From: Acephala macrosclerotiorum
Taxonomy: Eukaryota; Ascomycota; Leotiomycetes; Helotiales; Mollisiaceae
Direction of reading: 5' to 3'
NCBI GenBank assembly: GCA_014904845.1
Contig: MU119215.1
Location: 438,060-502,059, forward strand
Length of the DNA stretch: 64,000 nt
The notes beneath the pieces are model-generated. The model did no database searches and was not told where the DNA came from. It saw only the letters and a program-made list of their open reading frames with translations. A program made the position numbers and the translations under genes. Positions within the stretch are counted from its first letter, which is position 1. Each line of letters begins with the position of its first letter. Positions 31,906 to 44,150 of this stretch are shown here, piece by piece.

Positions 31906-34900
31906 CTAACTGGTTGTAGCTGTAGGACTGAAGTCTCCAGCATTGGTACCGTTAGGGAGATTTTGAGACGTGACCGATTCTGACAAGGATGTGCGATGAG
32001 GACTACCGCCATTGACCGATTTGGACTTGTCGGACATGGGTGGTGTAATCCCATTAAGGCGTTCGTTGTGATTTTCGAGATCGCCCAGGTGCGGATTGTT
32101 GGATGACACTGGTGATGCCGAAGGATAACCTGGCAGGCGATCGTAGAGTCCTTGTTTCTTACACTGTTCCTCGTAATCCGGATCGTCTTCATGGACGCGG
32201 GTGATACCTTCACGCCTAGGGAAGTTGTCGGGCGGGGGTGGTTCTTTGAGTATTCTGGACCTGGGTACTTCGCCCTGCCTGATGAACTCCCCATTGAGAT
32301 AGAATTTCGATTTAGGAGCCCATGTTTGGTCCGGAGCTGTCTCCGGGTCGCTCTTCCATCTCATTTGGTTTAAAGGTCGACCGAGGTCCAAACGAGATTG
32401 TGGTTCGCGAAGCTCCTGGTATTTGACTTCCAACTCTATGTTGCGCAGGTGGGGAAAGTTCGGTACGATGAACATAAACTCAGAGACCTGGTAACATCAG
32501 TAGGTAGGACAAAGAAAGCATGAAATGAGGGGATGCAAACCTTGACAAAGAATAAATTTAGATCAAGAAAAAGGTGTTTGTTCTTTTCGACGAGGATATA
32601 CCCAGGCTCGTTATTGCTAGGGAGTTGCTTGCGTAAGCTGGAAAGAGGAGGACTGTAGAGAGAATAGAGCCCGTCGTTGCTATTGTTCATCCAGACACCA
32701 GACTTCTGAGGAAGAGACAAGTGAACACGATCCCAGGCAGTATCTACTCAAATGGTTAGAACGTCCCTCCGATCAAGTCTGCAGAAAACTTACACCGTGA
32801 AAGTTGGAGGTCCTTTTCTCCAAGAAGGAGAGCAGCATGAGTATTGAGCATCCATTGCTCTCGACCGCTTGGATGACCTTGTGTCTCGGGTTTGATCGTA
32901 TCATATCGATAGCCGATGATCGTCTTGAATAGATTCGCGACTTCCGGGGATTTGGGCTCATTAACCATGTCGAACCATTTTAGCAAGAGAGGTAGCTTCG
33001 ATAACCGCTCTTCCCTCTTCTCCTTCTCAATCCTCGCTCGCTCAGCACGCTGCTGCTCAGCATGAGCCGCACGTCTGCGCTCTAGCTCTTCGTGTTTGAG
33101 CCTTTCTTGCTCTTCGTAGCGTAACCGCTCCTTTTCCTTCGCTCGTGCTTCAGCTTCAGCATCCGCTATTCGTTGACGTTCCTTTCGTTCGGCTTCTTCC
33201 CTTTCTCGCTTTTCTTGCTCTTCCCTTTCGGCCTGTTCTCGGGCTAGGCGAGCTTGTTTTGCAAGTTCAATTCTCTCTTGCTCTCTCTCTCGTTCTAGTT
33301 CTCGTTCCCTCTCCTTCTCCCTCTCTCGCTCTCTTTCCTTCTCTCTCTCCTTTTCCTTTTCCCTCTCTCTTTCCCGTTCCTTTTCGTCCTCGACCTCCTT
33401 TAATCGAAGAGCCTCCGCTTCCTTCCTCTGGCGGCGTATCTGTGCTTGCCGTTGCGCCTCCTCATCCGAATAAGCAGATATTGAGTGTGCGCCTGCGGTA
33501 TCTTCGCTTTGTCGGTCATTGGTGGCCTTTGGTCTTTTCGCTGCAAGGTCAGAGGAAGAGCTTAAGGTCTTCGATTTAGCTGGGCGATTTGGTGATATTT
33601 TATCGATTGAACTAGCATCTTTGACATCACGAAGTTCACTTTGTTTTTGAACAGTACGAGACTTATTCTTGGGATCCGTGGCTGCTTTGTGCTTCTCATT
33701 AGACCCGCCTGACTTGGCTACCGCAGTACGATGCTCCGGCGATGAGCTGGAGGTGCTGTCGGCCTTGTGTCCGTTCGACTCCCCATCCAATTTCCGCCGC
33801 TTATGGGGAATTTCGCTGGAATCGTATGCAGCACTGACTTCTTGCATGCCTGATCGAGGAGGAGTTGCGCTGCTACGGGGTCTCTTCACCGGACTTTCAC
33901 TGCGAATTGCACTGAGTCGGTCTTTCGAATCGTCTCTCTTCAGCGATCTCGCCCTGTCCTTATCGGAAGATTGTTTTTCTGTAGCCGGCTCGCGCTCGTT
34001 GGAACTTTTGGGAATTCGTGGGAAGTTAGGGCTGGCCTTCCCATCGGACCTGTCCGATTTGGAATCGTGTGGTCCTCGTTCGCGCTTGTCCTTCAATGAT
34101 GTGGTAGAAGCATTGGATGCGACACTAGCTCGCCTTTGTTTCTCTAGCTCCCTTTCGTCCCTGAGTTCTCTGCCTGAGACAAGTTTCCGTCGTGGCTTCG
34201 CCGCGGGTTCGCTCTCCGAGGGAAGGTTCAAATCAGACTCATATCTTTTAACTTGAGACTTCTGCTTCGGTGGGCCAAGAGGACTTGTCTCACGGTCAGA
34301 CAATGCATTGGAGGTCGAACTCTCCTCCTTCTTTGGCCGGCCCGGCCCTCTCTTGGCGCCATCTTTAGATTGCCCCACTGACGAGCTGTTCCGGTGCTGA
34401 GTTTTACTCAGGTCTGAATCCTTGGTTTTGGGGCTAGATGTAGTTCTTTTGTGACTCCGGGGTGCTTGAGTATCATCTGATCGAACTGATTTCTTTGCAT
34501 CGCGGTCTGCTTCTCGGCCGACTCGTCGGAGGCCAGGTGAACGAGATTTACTTGGCGATGGTTTGCGATTCTTCTGATAGGTGTCGAATGCATCTTTGAG
34601 AAGCTGTTCTTCCTCTCGCCATTTGGGGCCAGCACGCCGCTTCGCTATCTCAAAGTAGGTTTCACCTTTGATTCGACGAGTGGGATCGAAGTCGGCATTT
34701 CCTATGAAAAGTTTGAGCACCTCCAGATGCTCATCCTTACCAATTGTTGCCAGGATTGGAGTTGCTTGATCGTGAGGTAGTCCATCTAAAGGAGCAGGAT
34801 CGGGGTTGAAGTTACCAAGTGCAAAAAGCAAGTTGATGATTGCATCGTTGCCACCCCTAGCAGCATTGTAGAGTGTCCGTGGGTCATTCACATCAGACTT

Positions 34901-36661
34901 GACATTGAGAAACTGGTTGGTGAACTCTACATCCCCTTCAGTCGCAGCTGCTCGCAGTTCCTCAACCGTGTAGCCCATCCATAAATTGCGCTCTTTTGTC
35001 TTCATCATAGACCGTGCAGTCTGTCTGCGATTTGAAGGCCCACTAGCTAGCAACTCATGGGCTGGCGTTGTCTGTCGAGGGCTCTCTTTTGGATGAGATT
35101 CGCGACCTTCACCGTGATCGTGCGTCTGGTGGTCTTCGGAGCCACGTCGAGCATCCACAAATTTCCGCTTCGCGGCCGTGATAGCTTTCCTCATCTCAGC
35201 GATTTTCACCTTAATAGCCTCGCGTTCCTTCTCGTCGTCCTCTTCGTCCTCTTCATCTTGATCAAGTTGATCGAGCATGAGATCCAGTAGCTCCAAGGGT
35301 TCATTTTGATTTTTGTTGGCGATGCTCGGATTCGCTCCGGCATCAAGGAGTAGCTTGACCACTTTCACGTGTTTGTTATCCACTGCATCATGAAGAGGAG
35401 TATCCCTTTCAAGGTTGATAGGATTCAGTTCACAATCCCCGGTATCTATGAGGAACTTGACAATGTCTGCGCAACCCGCCAAGCTCGCGATATGCAGTGG
35501 CGTGTTCAAAGCGTGGTCCGGGACGTTGATATCTTCAGGCCGGTCCTCGTATCTCTGCTTGACCGCATCTAGTCTTCCCCGATTACAGGCGATTGCTAAT
35601 TGGGTTTGACCAGAAGAGTTGACATGCTTCTTGTGCGGAGGCATCTTGGCGGGTGATATCGTCGATTCACCTGTCGTAGGCGCAGCGAGACTTCGTAAAC
35701 GTGAGCTTCGCGGATGAGAGTTTCCACTTGCAGAAGATTCGTCTGAATGGTATTCGGTAGACTGCAATGGTGCCGGAACACGTTTCTTCTTGTGACTTAA
35801 TCCATGTGAGGATTTCGAGGGTAGTTGGTTGGAAACGCTGCGTTTATGAGACCTTCCATGTGGAGATGTCGACCTGGTTCTCTTACGTGGGCTGGTCTCG
35901 GCGTTGTGTTTTGTCAAACGACTGTCTCTGTTCGATTTATGATCTCCTCCTGAATTTCGCTGTTTTCTAAATCCAAGTGACCCAGTCTCACCTTCGTCTC
36001 CTGATCCCGAGCCGTACTGTTTTCGACGCGGAAATCCTCTATCCACAGACTTTACCTGATCACGAACGGCAGAACGAGAACGCGAACGGGGCGAGGGTGA
36101 TTTTGAGATCTCAGAATCAGATGCGGCCGGTTTTGAGAGAGATGAACGCGCCGTGGTTACGGGTGATGTAGGCACTGAACTGAGACCGCTCGAGTTCCCT
36201 AGGTGCGTATTCTCGTCGTTGGCCACTCCGTGTTTAGGTCGTTTTCTCTTCCCCAGCGTGGAAGCCACCTTCGTCGACTCGCTTGGATTGGGCACATCTT
36301 CAAGATCAATATCACCATCGGCGTCAACATCTCGACTGTTTGGGGCGCCCTTCATTTCCTCATCCTCGCTTCTATCCTCGTGCTTGATCGATTTGCGGAT
36401 TTTCGAGGGCGAATGGCCATCTTTTCCAGGAAGTACGATGGTCTCCGCCTCTGAGTCACTTTTGTCTACCACATCTGTGCCCGAACCACGAGGAGGGTCT
36501 ATATCCATAGCAGTATTTATTGAGAATGTAGGCGGCGATGATCTGAGGCCATTTAGGATGCCGGTCAATGTGCTTTTCACCCCGTCAGGCTCCGTAGTAG
36601 GCACATCGGGCGAGTCGCTGCGTCTCGAGGCAACAGCGTCCACAGCGCCTTTCGCATCCAT
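31906..36661 (-). CDS. HOS4: Hos4-like ankyrin protein, Set3 histone deacetylase complex
   Basis: The model joins, on minus, 36661-32794, 32743-32541 and 32487-31906 (1550 residues). Introns of 50 and 53 nt have GTAAGT/GTTTGC donors and matching phase (LSR|Y-TAWDRVHLS; FFVK|VSEFMFIVPNF). The start is uncertain: ATG 36661 is the first in-frame ATG, but the frame is open back to 36751 (KVSPNKPVHDAVQDK), so an upstream exon may exist. Ankyrin repeats lie at about residues 345-455 (NTPLHIASLAG, DTPLHDAVDNKH), with a second helical repeat set at 550-690. A very long Glu/Arg helix (about 1080-1225) precedes a conserved C-terminus. Hos4 is an accessory subunit of Set3C in yeast; the nuclear, Ser/Lys-rich rest agrees with that. 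Confidence 0.82.
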
Positions 36662-37423
36662 ATCATTCAACCCGAGTATCGCTTTATCCTGTACAGCATC
36701 GTGGACTGGTTTGTTGGGAGACACCTTGATCGTGTCGACGAGAAAGGACAAGGAGGATCATCCGAGTCCTATCGCGATGAAGAGGATGATTTAAAACGGT
36801 AGGATGTCGCACTGAGGGGATTGATGATACTCAGAGATGGCTCTGCATATGCGACGACGTAAAATACTGGAATATTCGTAAAAACCGTGAATCTTGGGCC
36901 GTTTGTCGTGATCTTAATGAAAGAAGCTCATCTCTGAGGTCGAAAGCCCACTCAATTGACTCGGCAGTACAGGAGGCGACTGTACCCATTTGGCAACATT
37001 CAAGGCTGAACGTTTTACGCCCGACTTGAAAAGGGGCGAGGCTTCCTACCAGCATTTGCTGCACCACACGACCACTTCTTGAACTCAGGCGGAATTTTAA
37101 GGACTCGCACATCTAGGCGGCATATTCGACCGAACCAACAGTCATTCTGTCCAAACGAAAGCCTCGAAATTTTCTAAGCCAAGCTGTCCTCGGTCTGCGC
37201 AAGGCCCTCTCTACTCATGTCCAGGAGGACTTGAGGCGGCGGCGACGACAGGAATTGAGAATACGATAGAAGGAATCTGGCTGTGAGAGTGAAGCTTCAT
37301 GAATGAAGGAGGGAACGTTCCCAGGATCTTATCGACGCTGGCCTGCGATAATTATTACATTCCAGACGATTTTACGCAAATTGGCCTGCTTAGAGCCTTC
37401 AAATTCCACAATCTGCTACATAA
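36662..37423. promoter_or_regulatory. divergent intergenic region HOS4 / ALKBH6-like
   Basis: 762 bp separates the two start codons, part of which may be HOS4 5' exon (36662-36760). No specific motif was identified. Confidence 0.4.
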
Positions 37424-38224
37424 ATGGCCTCCCAAAAACTAACATTCATTCCAGAGAGTCTTGAAGATGTACGCATCAAGAGTCTTCCGTCGAGTGCTTT
37501 CTACATCTCTGATTTCATCAGCCAGGAAGAAGAGCAACTGCTGCTGAACAAGGTTTGTGTTCCCTGTCTGGTTGTTGGACACAAAAATAACAATAGCAAG
37601 ATTGAGACAGCACCGAAGCCTCGATGGAAACAACTATCCAAAAGACGCCTACAAACATGGCCGTCCGATCTTACCAATAACACTCTCCTCGATAGCCCTC
37701 TTCCCAAATGGCTTACGGACCCGATAATAACCCGACTCTTGTCCTGCCCAGTCACCACCTCCAAAGCAGACCATATCTTTTCTAATAGTCCTCATGCGAG
37801 CCCTAACCACGTCTTGATAAATGAATATCTTCCAGGCCAAGGCATAATGCCACATAAGGACGGCGGTGCATATTATCCGGTGGTTTGCACGGTCTCTTTG
37901 GGTGGTTCACTCTGCCTTGAAATATTCGGTACAAAAGAGGATGGAAGCCGGGAGGTTGAGCCTAGATGGAAGATCTTGCAAGAGTCTCGCAGTTTGCTCA
38001 TCACGACTGGTGAAATATATGCAGATTTCATGCATGGCATTGACAATGTCACAGAAGACGTTGACCTGGGACCGGATACTGTTGCAAATTGGGGTCTTTT
38101 GCGAGCACCTCAAGATATACAGAACGGACGATCTGAGCGACGAACACGAACAAGTCTTACATACAGAGACGTTCTGAAGGTCTCGAAGCTTGGTGGGAAA
38201 CTTGGTATGTTTGGCAAGCGCTGA
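37424..38224 (+). CDS. AlkB-family 2-oxoglutarate/Fe(II) dioxygenase, ALKBH6 type
   Basis: The model joins 37424-37552 and 37601-38224 (250 residues). The 48-nt intron (GTTTGT...GCAAG) is a multiple of three without an in-frame stop, so the unspliced frame is also open; removing it restores LLNK|IETAPKPRWKQL, the expected AlkB6 sequence. The dioxygenase core shows NEYLPGQGIMPHKDGG (Fe ligands His and Asp), a distal His in DFMHGI, and the 2-oxoglutarate-binding Arg pair in RRTRTSLTYRDV. ALKBH6 proteins are presumed nucleic-acid demethylases; the substrate in fungi is not settled. The stop codon lies 5 bp from the end of the convergent DFG10 gene. Confidence 0.9.
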   Translation: MASQKLTFIPESLEDVRIKSLPSSAFYISDFISQEEEQLLLNKVCVPCLVVGHKNNNSKIETAPKPRWKQLSKRRLQTWPSDLTNNTLLDSPLPKWLTDPIITRLLSCPVTTSKADHIFSNSPHASPNHVLINEYLPGQGIMPHKDGGAYYPVVCTVSLGGSLCLEIFGTKEDGSREVEPRWKILQESRSLLITTGEIYADFMHGIDNVTEDVDLGPDTVANWGLLRAPQDIQNGRSERRTRTSLTYRDVLKVSKLGGKLGMFGKR

Positions 38225-38229
38225 AAATT

Positions 38230-39168
38230 TCAATACACGTACGGAAACATCCGCCATCTACCAGCCAACTTTTCAGCTCCAAACCTCTCCACATACCACT
38301 TTCTTGTTGCGTCAGCCGTCACGCCGAGATTCGAAGCCACAAATCCGAGACCCGCTAGCACAGTCCTGTTGAGAAAATAGCCTTTGGGAGCGGCCACTAT
38401 TGCTATGGCTACATATATCAGGCATTCACTGGTATAGTGCGGACAGATAATATACTGAAAGAGGTGGTGCTGTGGGAGAGTGTACTTCTTGAGGCTGGCG
38501 AGGTGTTTGTGATAGTCATGCTGGATGCCAGAGGCAAGGAGAAATATTGGAACAGCTATTACAGTCTTGGCAGATGGCTTTGAGAAGTCCAACCCGACCA
38601 CATGCCCATGAGACAATGCATCTGGGAAGTCAGCTTTATACAAGAATAGAGAACCATTATCCTTACCAATACCTTCTATCCAGACAGACAGGCCCATGAA
38701 AATATAATATACGATGCCAATCAACCAAAGTCCAACCCACATCTTTGACTGAGAGGGTTTTGTGAGAGTGATAGACTCGTACAAGCGCCGGGACCCTTGA
38801 ATGGTCATGAATAGCCACGCTAGAAACACCTGGTTGCTGGTCATCCCCTCGTGGCTGGTGTTCGAATGAGCTGTGAGAAATTCAAAAGCTGGCCCTTGTG
38901 TGTATATCTGATGAGCCCAGAAAATGGAAGAGGCCACTGAGACCACATAGTAGTGAGCGAACCATGTATGAGGAATTTGGATGGCCGCGATGGATTCGAA
39001 AAGACTTTCAGCCCAAGTTCTGGAGTTTTCGGTTGTAGAAGGTCGAGGAGTGACGCCACGGGAGCCATAATTCATGATCTTCTCCCTGAACGATGGAATC
39101 AATGTCCCTCCCAGATCAACGGCAGTTCCAAAGCCGAAGAACACCTGACATATTGTCGAAGGATCCAT
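38230..39168 (-). CDS. DFG10: polyprenol reductase (SRD5A3/DFG10 family)
   Basis: This is a single-exon gene of 312 residues. A steroid-5-alpha-reductase-type C-terminal domain is clear: SGIQHDYHKHLASLK, YIICPHYTSECLIYV, and the ending ADATRKWYVERFG then GRWRMFPYVY. Five to six hydrophobic segments are visible. The enzyme reduces polyprenol toward dolichol in the ER, feeding N-glycosylation. The Ser/Thr-rich loop after the first membrane segment makes it longer than yeast Dfg10. It is convergent with the ALKBH6-like gene (5-bp gap) and its start is only 250 bp from RBG1 on the other strand. Confidence 0.9.
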   Translation of the reverse strand: MDPSTICQVFFGFGTAVDLGGTLIPSFREKIMNYGSRGVTPRPSTTENSRTWAESLFESIAAIQIPHTWFAHYYVVSVASSIFWAHQIYTQGPAFEFLTAHSNTSHEGMTSNQVFLAWLFMTIQGSRRLYESITLTKPSQSKMWVGLWLIGIVYYIFMGLSVWIEGIGKDNGSLFLYKADFPDALSHGHVVGLDFSKPSAKTVIAVPIFLLASGIQHDYHKHLASLKKYTLPQHHLFQYIICPHYTSECLIYVAIAIVAAPKGYFLNRTVLAGLGFVASNLGVTADATRKWYVERFGAEKLAGRWRMFPYVY

Positions 39169-39418
39169 ATCCTGGAGAGTTCTGCGAATGTAGATTTAAA
39201 GCTAGCAACAAACCTGAAAGTACCAAAAATGTTCGAAGGTGGTGGGTGGTCCGTCACGTGATGATAAGGCCCGTGCGTAGATCCTTGGAAATTTTATATC
39301 GCTTTCCCCACGTTGAAATTGCCACAGCCCTGGACCCTCCATCAAAGGACTTCACGACAGCCAAAAGACTTGCTTATTAACTCCCTGCTTCTTCAGCGTA
39401 CCATCAGAAGCCGTAATC

Positions 39419-41011
39419 ATGGCGACTACAGTAGACAAGGTTTGAGAGATCCGTCCGAACTCAATGTGCATACGGTATACTAATATCCTGCCAGATCAAG
39501 GACATTGAGGCCGAAGTCAGTATACCTCTTATTACTTCATTCAAGATGTGCACTTACCATTCCGAAGATGGCCATTACTCAGCGTAACAAGGCTACAAGT
39601 TTTCATTTAGGACAGCTCAAGGCGAAGCTTGCCAAGTTAAAGCGAGAGCTTTTGAATCCTACGACAAGTGGTGGTGGAGGGGGTGGAGCAGGTTTTGATG
39701 TCGCGAGAACTGGTGTAGCCAGTGTAGGCTTCATAGGATTCCCTTCTGTAGGGAAGAGTACACTCATGAGCAAACTTACTGGGCAACATTCCGAAGCCGC
39801 CGCATACGAATTTACCACACTCACGACTGTCCCAGGCCAGGTAGCATACAACGGAGCCAAGATCCAAATGTTGGATTTGCCAGGTATTATCCAAGGTGCC
39901 AAGGACGGAAAAGGACGAGGTCGACAAGTCATTGCCGTAGCAAAAACCTGCCACTTAATTTTCATCGTTCTGGACGTCAACAAACCCCTCACCGACAAGG
40001 CTGTTATCGAGAACGAACTCGAAGGCTTCGGCATTCGAATCAATAAACAGCCGCCAAATATAGTTTTCAAGAAGAAAGATAAGGGTGGAATCAGCATCAC
40101 AAACACCGTCCCACTCACGCATATTGGCCATGACGAGATTAAGGCCGTCATGGGCGAGTACAAGATATCATCAGCAGATATCGCCATCCGTTGTGACGCC
40201 ACAATCGACGATCTCATTGACGTTTTGGAGGCCAAGAGCAGAAGCTATATTCCTGTCATATATGCGTTGAACAAAATTGATGCTATATCTATTGAGGAGC
40301 TAGATTTGCTTTATCGGATTCCCAATGCATGTCCAATCTCGTCTGAACATGGATGGAATATCGATGAGCTACTAGAGCAAATGTAAGTTCTTGTATCCCT
40401 TATTAATCACATGTCTGTGTTTCATACCAAAGAATCGGGGACTTGTTTCTGTTGTCTTACAATAGCCTCTTTCAATCCTGGTGTTCCGGTTACCAGGCTC
40501 TTTGCGATGTTCTCCCTGCTTACGTCCGTGCAGGTGGGATAAGCTCAACCTTGTGAGAGTGTACACAAAGCCTAAAGGGAAATTACCCGATTACACGCAA
40601 CCAGTTGTCCTACGTTCCACGAAGTGCACGGTTGAAGATTTCGTAAGTGGCTGATTCTTTGTTTCCAGATCATGCCACTTCAAATGACTCTCTCGCTAAC
40701 CATCTAAGTGCAATGCCATCCACAAAACAATCGTCGAACAGTTCCGAGTGGCCATTGTATATGGCAAGTCCGTCAAACACCAGCCGCAACGTGTTGGGTT
40801 AAGGTTCGTAAATGCCAATCTAGTTAGGTTTCGAATGTCTCGAGAATATGGATCATGTTCTATGACTCTGACCCACCAGTCAAGAAACCAAGATGCTGAC
40901 TTTGAAACTAGTCATCAACTAGCTGACGAGGATATCAGTAAGTGCCCTATCTTGTTTGCGATGTCTGATAATTTCACTTACCACTGGACAGTCACCATCA
41001 TCAAGAAGTAA
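39419..41011 (+). CDS. RBG1: developmentally regulated GTP-binding protein DRG1/Rbg1
   Basis: Seven exons are joined: 39419-39439, 39495-39515, 39568-40382, 40534-40642, 40709-40803, 40912-40937 and 40992-41011 (368 residues, the usual length of this family). The first two exons are 21 nt each and encode MATTVDK and IKDIEAE; each junction agrees in phase. GTPase motifs: G1 [10 protein letters not shown]3 DLPG, G4 NKID; the TGS-type C-terminal domain runs from [17 protein letters not shown] to DEDIITIIKK. Rbg1/DRG1 with its partner Tma46/DFRP1 assists stalled translating ribosomes in the cytoplasm. The ORF view alone would miss all the small exons. Confidence 0.96.
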
Positions 41012-44000
41012 ATGGCGTCTGCCTAGGATGACTTCGAACTCCTATCAAAATCCAACACGCCGAGACGGCGCGACCCTTCTCATCAATTCGAATCACTGAA
41101 AAGAACCAGAAGAGTGTGCAGCCAGAGGGAAGTCTTTGATGTACTGTATATAGTAGAACTCTGCCAAAATCCGACGGCATCATTCTTGGTCAAACAGCAC
41201 AAGTTTGGTCGCCGACGGCTAGGGATCTCTCTCTCTCTCTTCGCAAGTGCGCAACCAGATGTTCAGCTAGCCTCGTGCGGCTTTCCACTGTTGCTCGAGG
41301 GGAGACGTTCCTCTACGCCCTGCCGCATCTAGGAGGGAAAGTACCAAATCAAGAATATTCCTCGATATTTTTTTGGGTGGGCGACTGAGTTTTGCCGCAC
41401 CTAGTATTGCCTAGGGTCTAATGCTTTTGCAGCCAAAATCTCCAACTCATGACACCAGAATTTTTACCCCAGACACCAACTCACGCACACGTCGGAGAAC
41501 AAGCCTCAAAGGAAGAGAGCTGCATAACCGAAGATTTCGTCACTTCGAGTTGCAATCTAGCAGCGGATGATGAAGCACGAAGGGTGAGTGCACGGACGTT
41601 TGCGGGACACCGCGCGCTCAGCGCTTATTGTATGACAGCACAAAAGCAGCGTCAATGATTTTCAACATTCAGCCTATGGGAGTCTTTAATAGCTTAACGA
41701 ATCACTGAAAATTCTCACCCAATCGTTACTCGAAATGAGGATAGTCGATACCAATTCGCCAGAATCAGCCTTTCAAAATTCATCTCGAAGCGCTGAGGAT
41801 GTTGGGGAAATGATTTCACTCGATATTAGTCCGTCGAATAGTTCCCCGCTCGCCGTGTAACGCCCTGGAGGATTGGAAACGAAAAGCACTTTTCCTTCCA
41901 TGAGCCAGCAGTTGTACGAAGTGCCGTAGTAAGGAACGATGAATGAGCCAACGAACGAAATGATCGTCGCGGGGCGGTGTTGATTTCTGCTGGAGGGAGG
42001 TGTCTAGAGCATGATGCGGCCCCATCTGACTCCTCGGAGGAGATAAGATTGTCGTTCAACAGCCGAAGCGTGCACGATAAACATTACGATTCCCGTGACT
42101 ACCGTACCAGGTTACGTTGTACTTGAGACAACAGTTGAACAGGATCAGCAACAGGAACAAGCCACTTGCTTGAAGAGGCTGATGGAGACGAGAAAGAAGA
42201 TTCAGATGTCTCTCCTGCCGGTCCCCTATCTTGGCCCTGCTCTGCTTGTGCCACACCGCGCAAGTTTAATGTTACGATAATGAACGGCCAAGGAAAAAGA
42301 AATCAAGGCACGTTAATTCCCGAATCCGGCGGTTTCCTCTTTGGCTTCTTTCTGGATTTGTCCCCTTTCGTCCCGCGCTAGGAAAGTTTTTGAGCATCGT
42401 TGAACCAAGCTTGCTGGGGATCTCCAGCTCGCGCAGGCCCGTCCCTCCGTAGCCGGCCATGAACACAGTGAGCACGCGTAGGCCGTAGAGTCGAACTTAA
42501 GAGTCTAGCGTCCGAGGCTTCGTCGAATATTCATTCGACCTTCGTTCCCTTCATTCGACTCAGCGGCCGATGGTCAATTAATCCGACCAAAACATCATCA
42601 TTGAAGAAAATGGTAATTTTCGACCATGACCAGCATCCGCTTCAGCCAGAGACGGACCACGGATGTCTTCCGAGTCGCTTGGACCCTCGACGCTGCGTTC
42701 ATATCTTTTATCCAATTGCCAACCCTGAACAAATCCTCCCAACCTCCACGTTTTGAGACGGGACCATTGGATTGCTGACAGAAACGATGTCGGCCAAAGA
42801 GGGCCGCGAAATGATATCTTATGCCTTCCTTTGGCCTCATGGCATTGGCATGGCGTGGCATGGCGAGGTGAGCAAAGCCTCGTGCCTAGTATGGAAGAGT
42901 GCCGCTCGAAGGATCGGGCCATGGAAAGATAGACCGCGACTTTCCCGCGAGACATGGCTAATAACGTGGTTGTGTGAGTGGTTGCGACCCGAAGTGAAAA
43001 GGAAAAGGCTGCTCGACGGCTAGACGGCTAGGCGACGAGGGAGGGAAGGAGGGACTTCAGCAGACGTCGAGGTCGAGAGACTAGCCCGGAGGGAGGCAGT
43101 ACTCCCCCATACTCGTTGGTCAATCGAGATCGCATCGAAACTACAATCTCAGATTATTAATTATGGTTTTGGTGTTTTCCCCGTCCCGAAGAGGAAATGC
43201 AGACGCATAGGGCGGCCCTTAATCTGAGCCCCCAAACCCCAAGGCTTCGCGATAGGGAAAGCGAGTCGGCCACTAATAGGCGACTAGGTCCTGGAGAGTA
43301 AGGCCTGGTCTGTTCTGGTCTGGTCTGGTTTGGTATGGTATGGAGCAGGTTGGTGGTGCGAACTAGTAGGTAGGCACCGTACTGGGAAACCAGTAACTTA
43401 TTCGTGAGTGCAGGCTGTACTTGGGCGCCGACCGGACCCTCTTCGAACTTCACGCTTCGCTTCACTTCACTTCACTTCACTCACTTCCACTTCCACTTCC
43501 ACTTCCACCTCCACTTCCACGCCCACTCCCACGCTATTCGAACTCCCCTGGCACCACGAGAGGCCATACCGGCCATACCGGCCATGCAGGCCACCAGGAC
43601 ACAGGCTACCCTCGTACCCGTTCTCAACTTCTCATTGCACCCCCTGCGAACCTTGGAGGGCTTGACTGAGCCTTGCGTCGGCATCCAGTCCATTAAGCCA
43701 CCGCTTCTCCCCACATGGAGCTTCCTCTTAACCCTGCTCTGCTACCTGCATCCGCACACCTATCTGCACCTTCTTCCCCCGTACCGTACCTCGAGTCACA
43801 CATACACCCATCTTCCTCTCCGGCACTCAGACCAACTGTCTCCTCGACGTGCATGTTCTATGCTCTTTGCGCGTTTAAGCACCCGTTCGCGCTCGACTCG
43901 ACTCGACCCTCTTCCCTCTTCCAACTCCAACGCCGCTGCATCGAATCGAAGAGACAGGGTTCACTTATTGACGCCGCAGCCAGGAACCATTGCTTATCAT

Positions 44001-44150
44001 GCATGCAGTCTGCCGTTCTTGAGGGACTGACTGCCTTAGCCAGGAACACATCACCATCAAGACGCCTTGGGTAGGCACAATCATTCAATCGTCTAGCAAT
44101 TGCATTGTTTTCGCATAAAACATTCCTAGAGCCGAGCATTCATCTAAAGA
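41012..44150. other. long gene-free stretch, leader of the CENP-B-type gene
   Basis: No gene was seen in 3.1 kb. The right third is pyrimidine-rich and contains repeats (TCTGG near 43310-43340; CACTT/CCACTT runs at 43450-43520; CCGGCCATA at 43560-43590), as in long leaders of fungal regulatory genes. Open frames crossing these repeats (up to 208 codons) have low-complexity translations and no domain. Confidence 0.5.
43450..43530 (+). repeat. CACTT / CCACTT simple repeat
   Basis: Tandem CACTT units pass into CCACTT units (about 80 bp, imperfect). A pyrimidine-rich strand in a probable leader or promoter. Confidence 0.8.

Noticed and set aside
33669..34256. 195-codon frame on plus opposite HOS4
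   Set aside because: Antisense shadow of the HOS4 Ser/Arg-rich region.
36153..36794. 213-codon frame on plus opposite HOS4
   Set aside because: It is antisense to the coding region of HOS4, a mirror of its Ser/Asp-rich codons.
41012..43140. search for tRNA genes and a further gene between RBG1 and the CENP-B-type gene
   Set aside because: TTCGAAC-like strings occur but without cloverleaf pairing, and the short frames lack coding character.
43404..44030. 208-codon open frame (+)
   Set aside because: It is produced by CACTT/CCACTT repeats in a likely leader; no domain.
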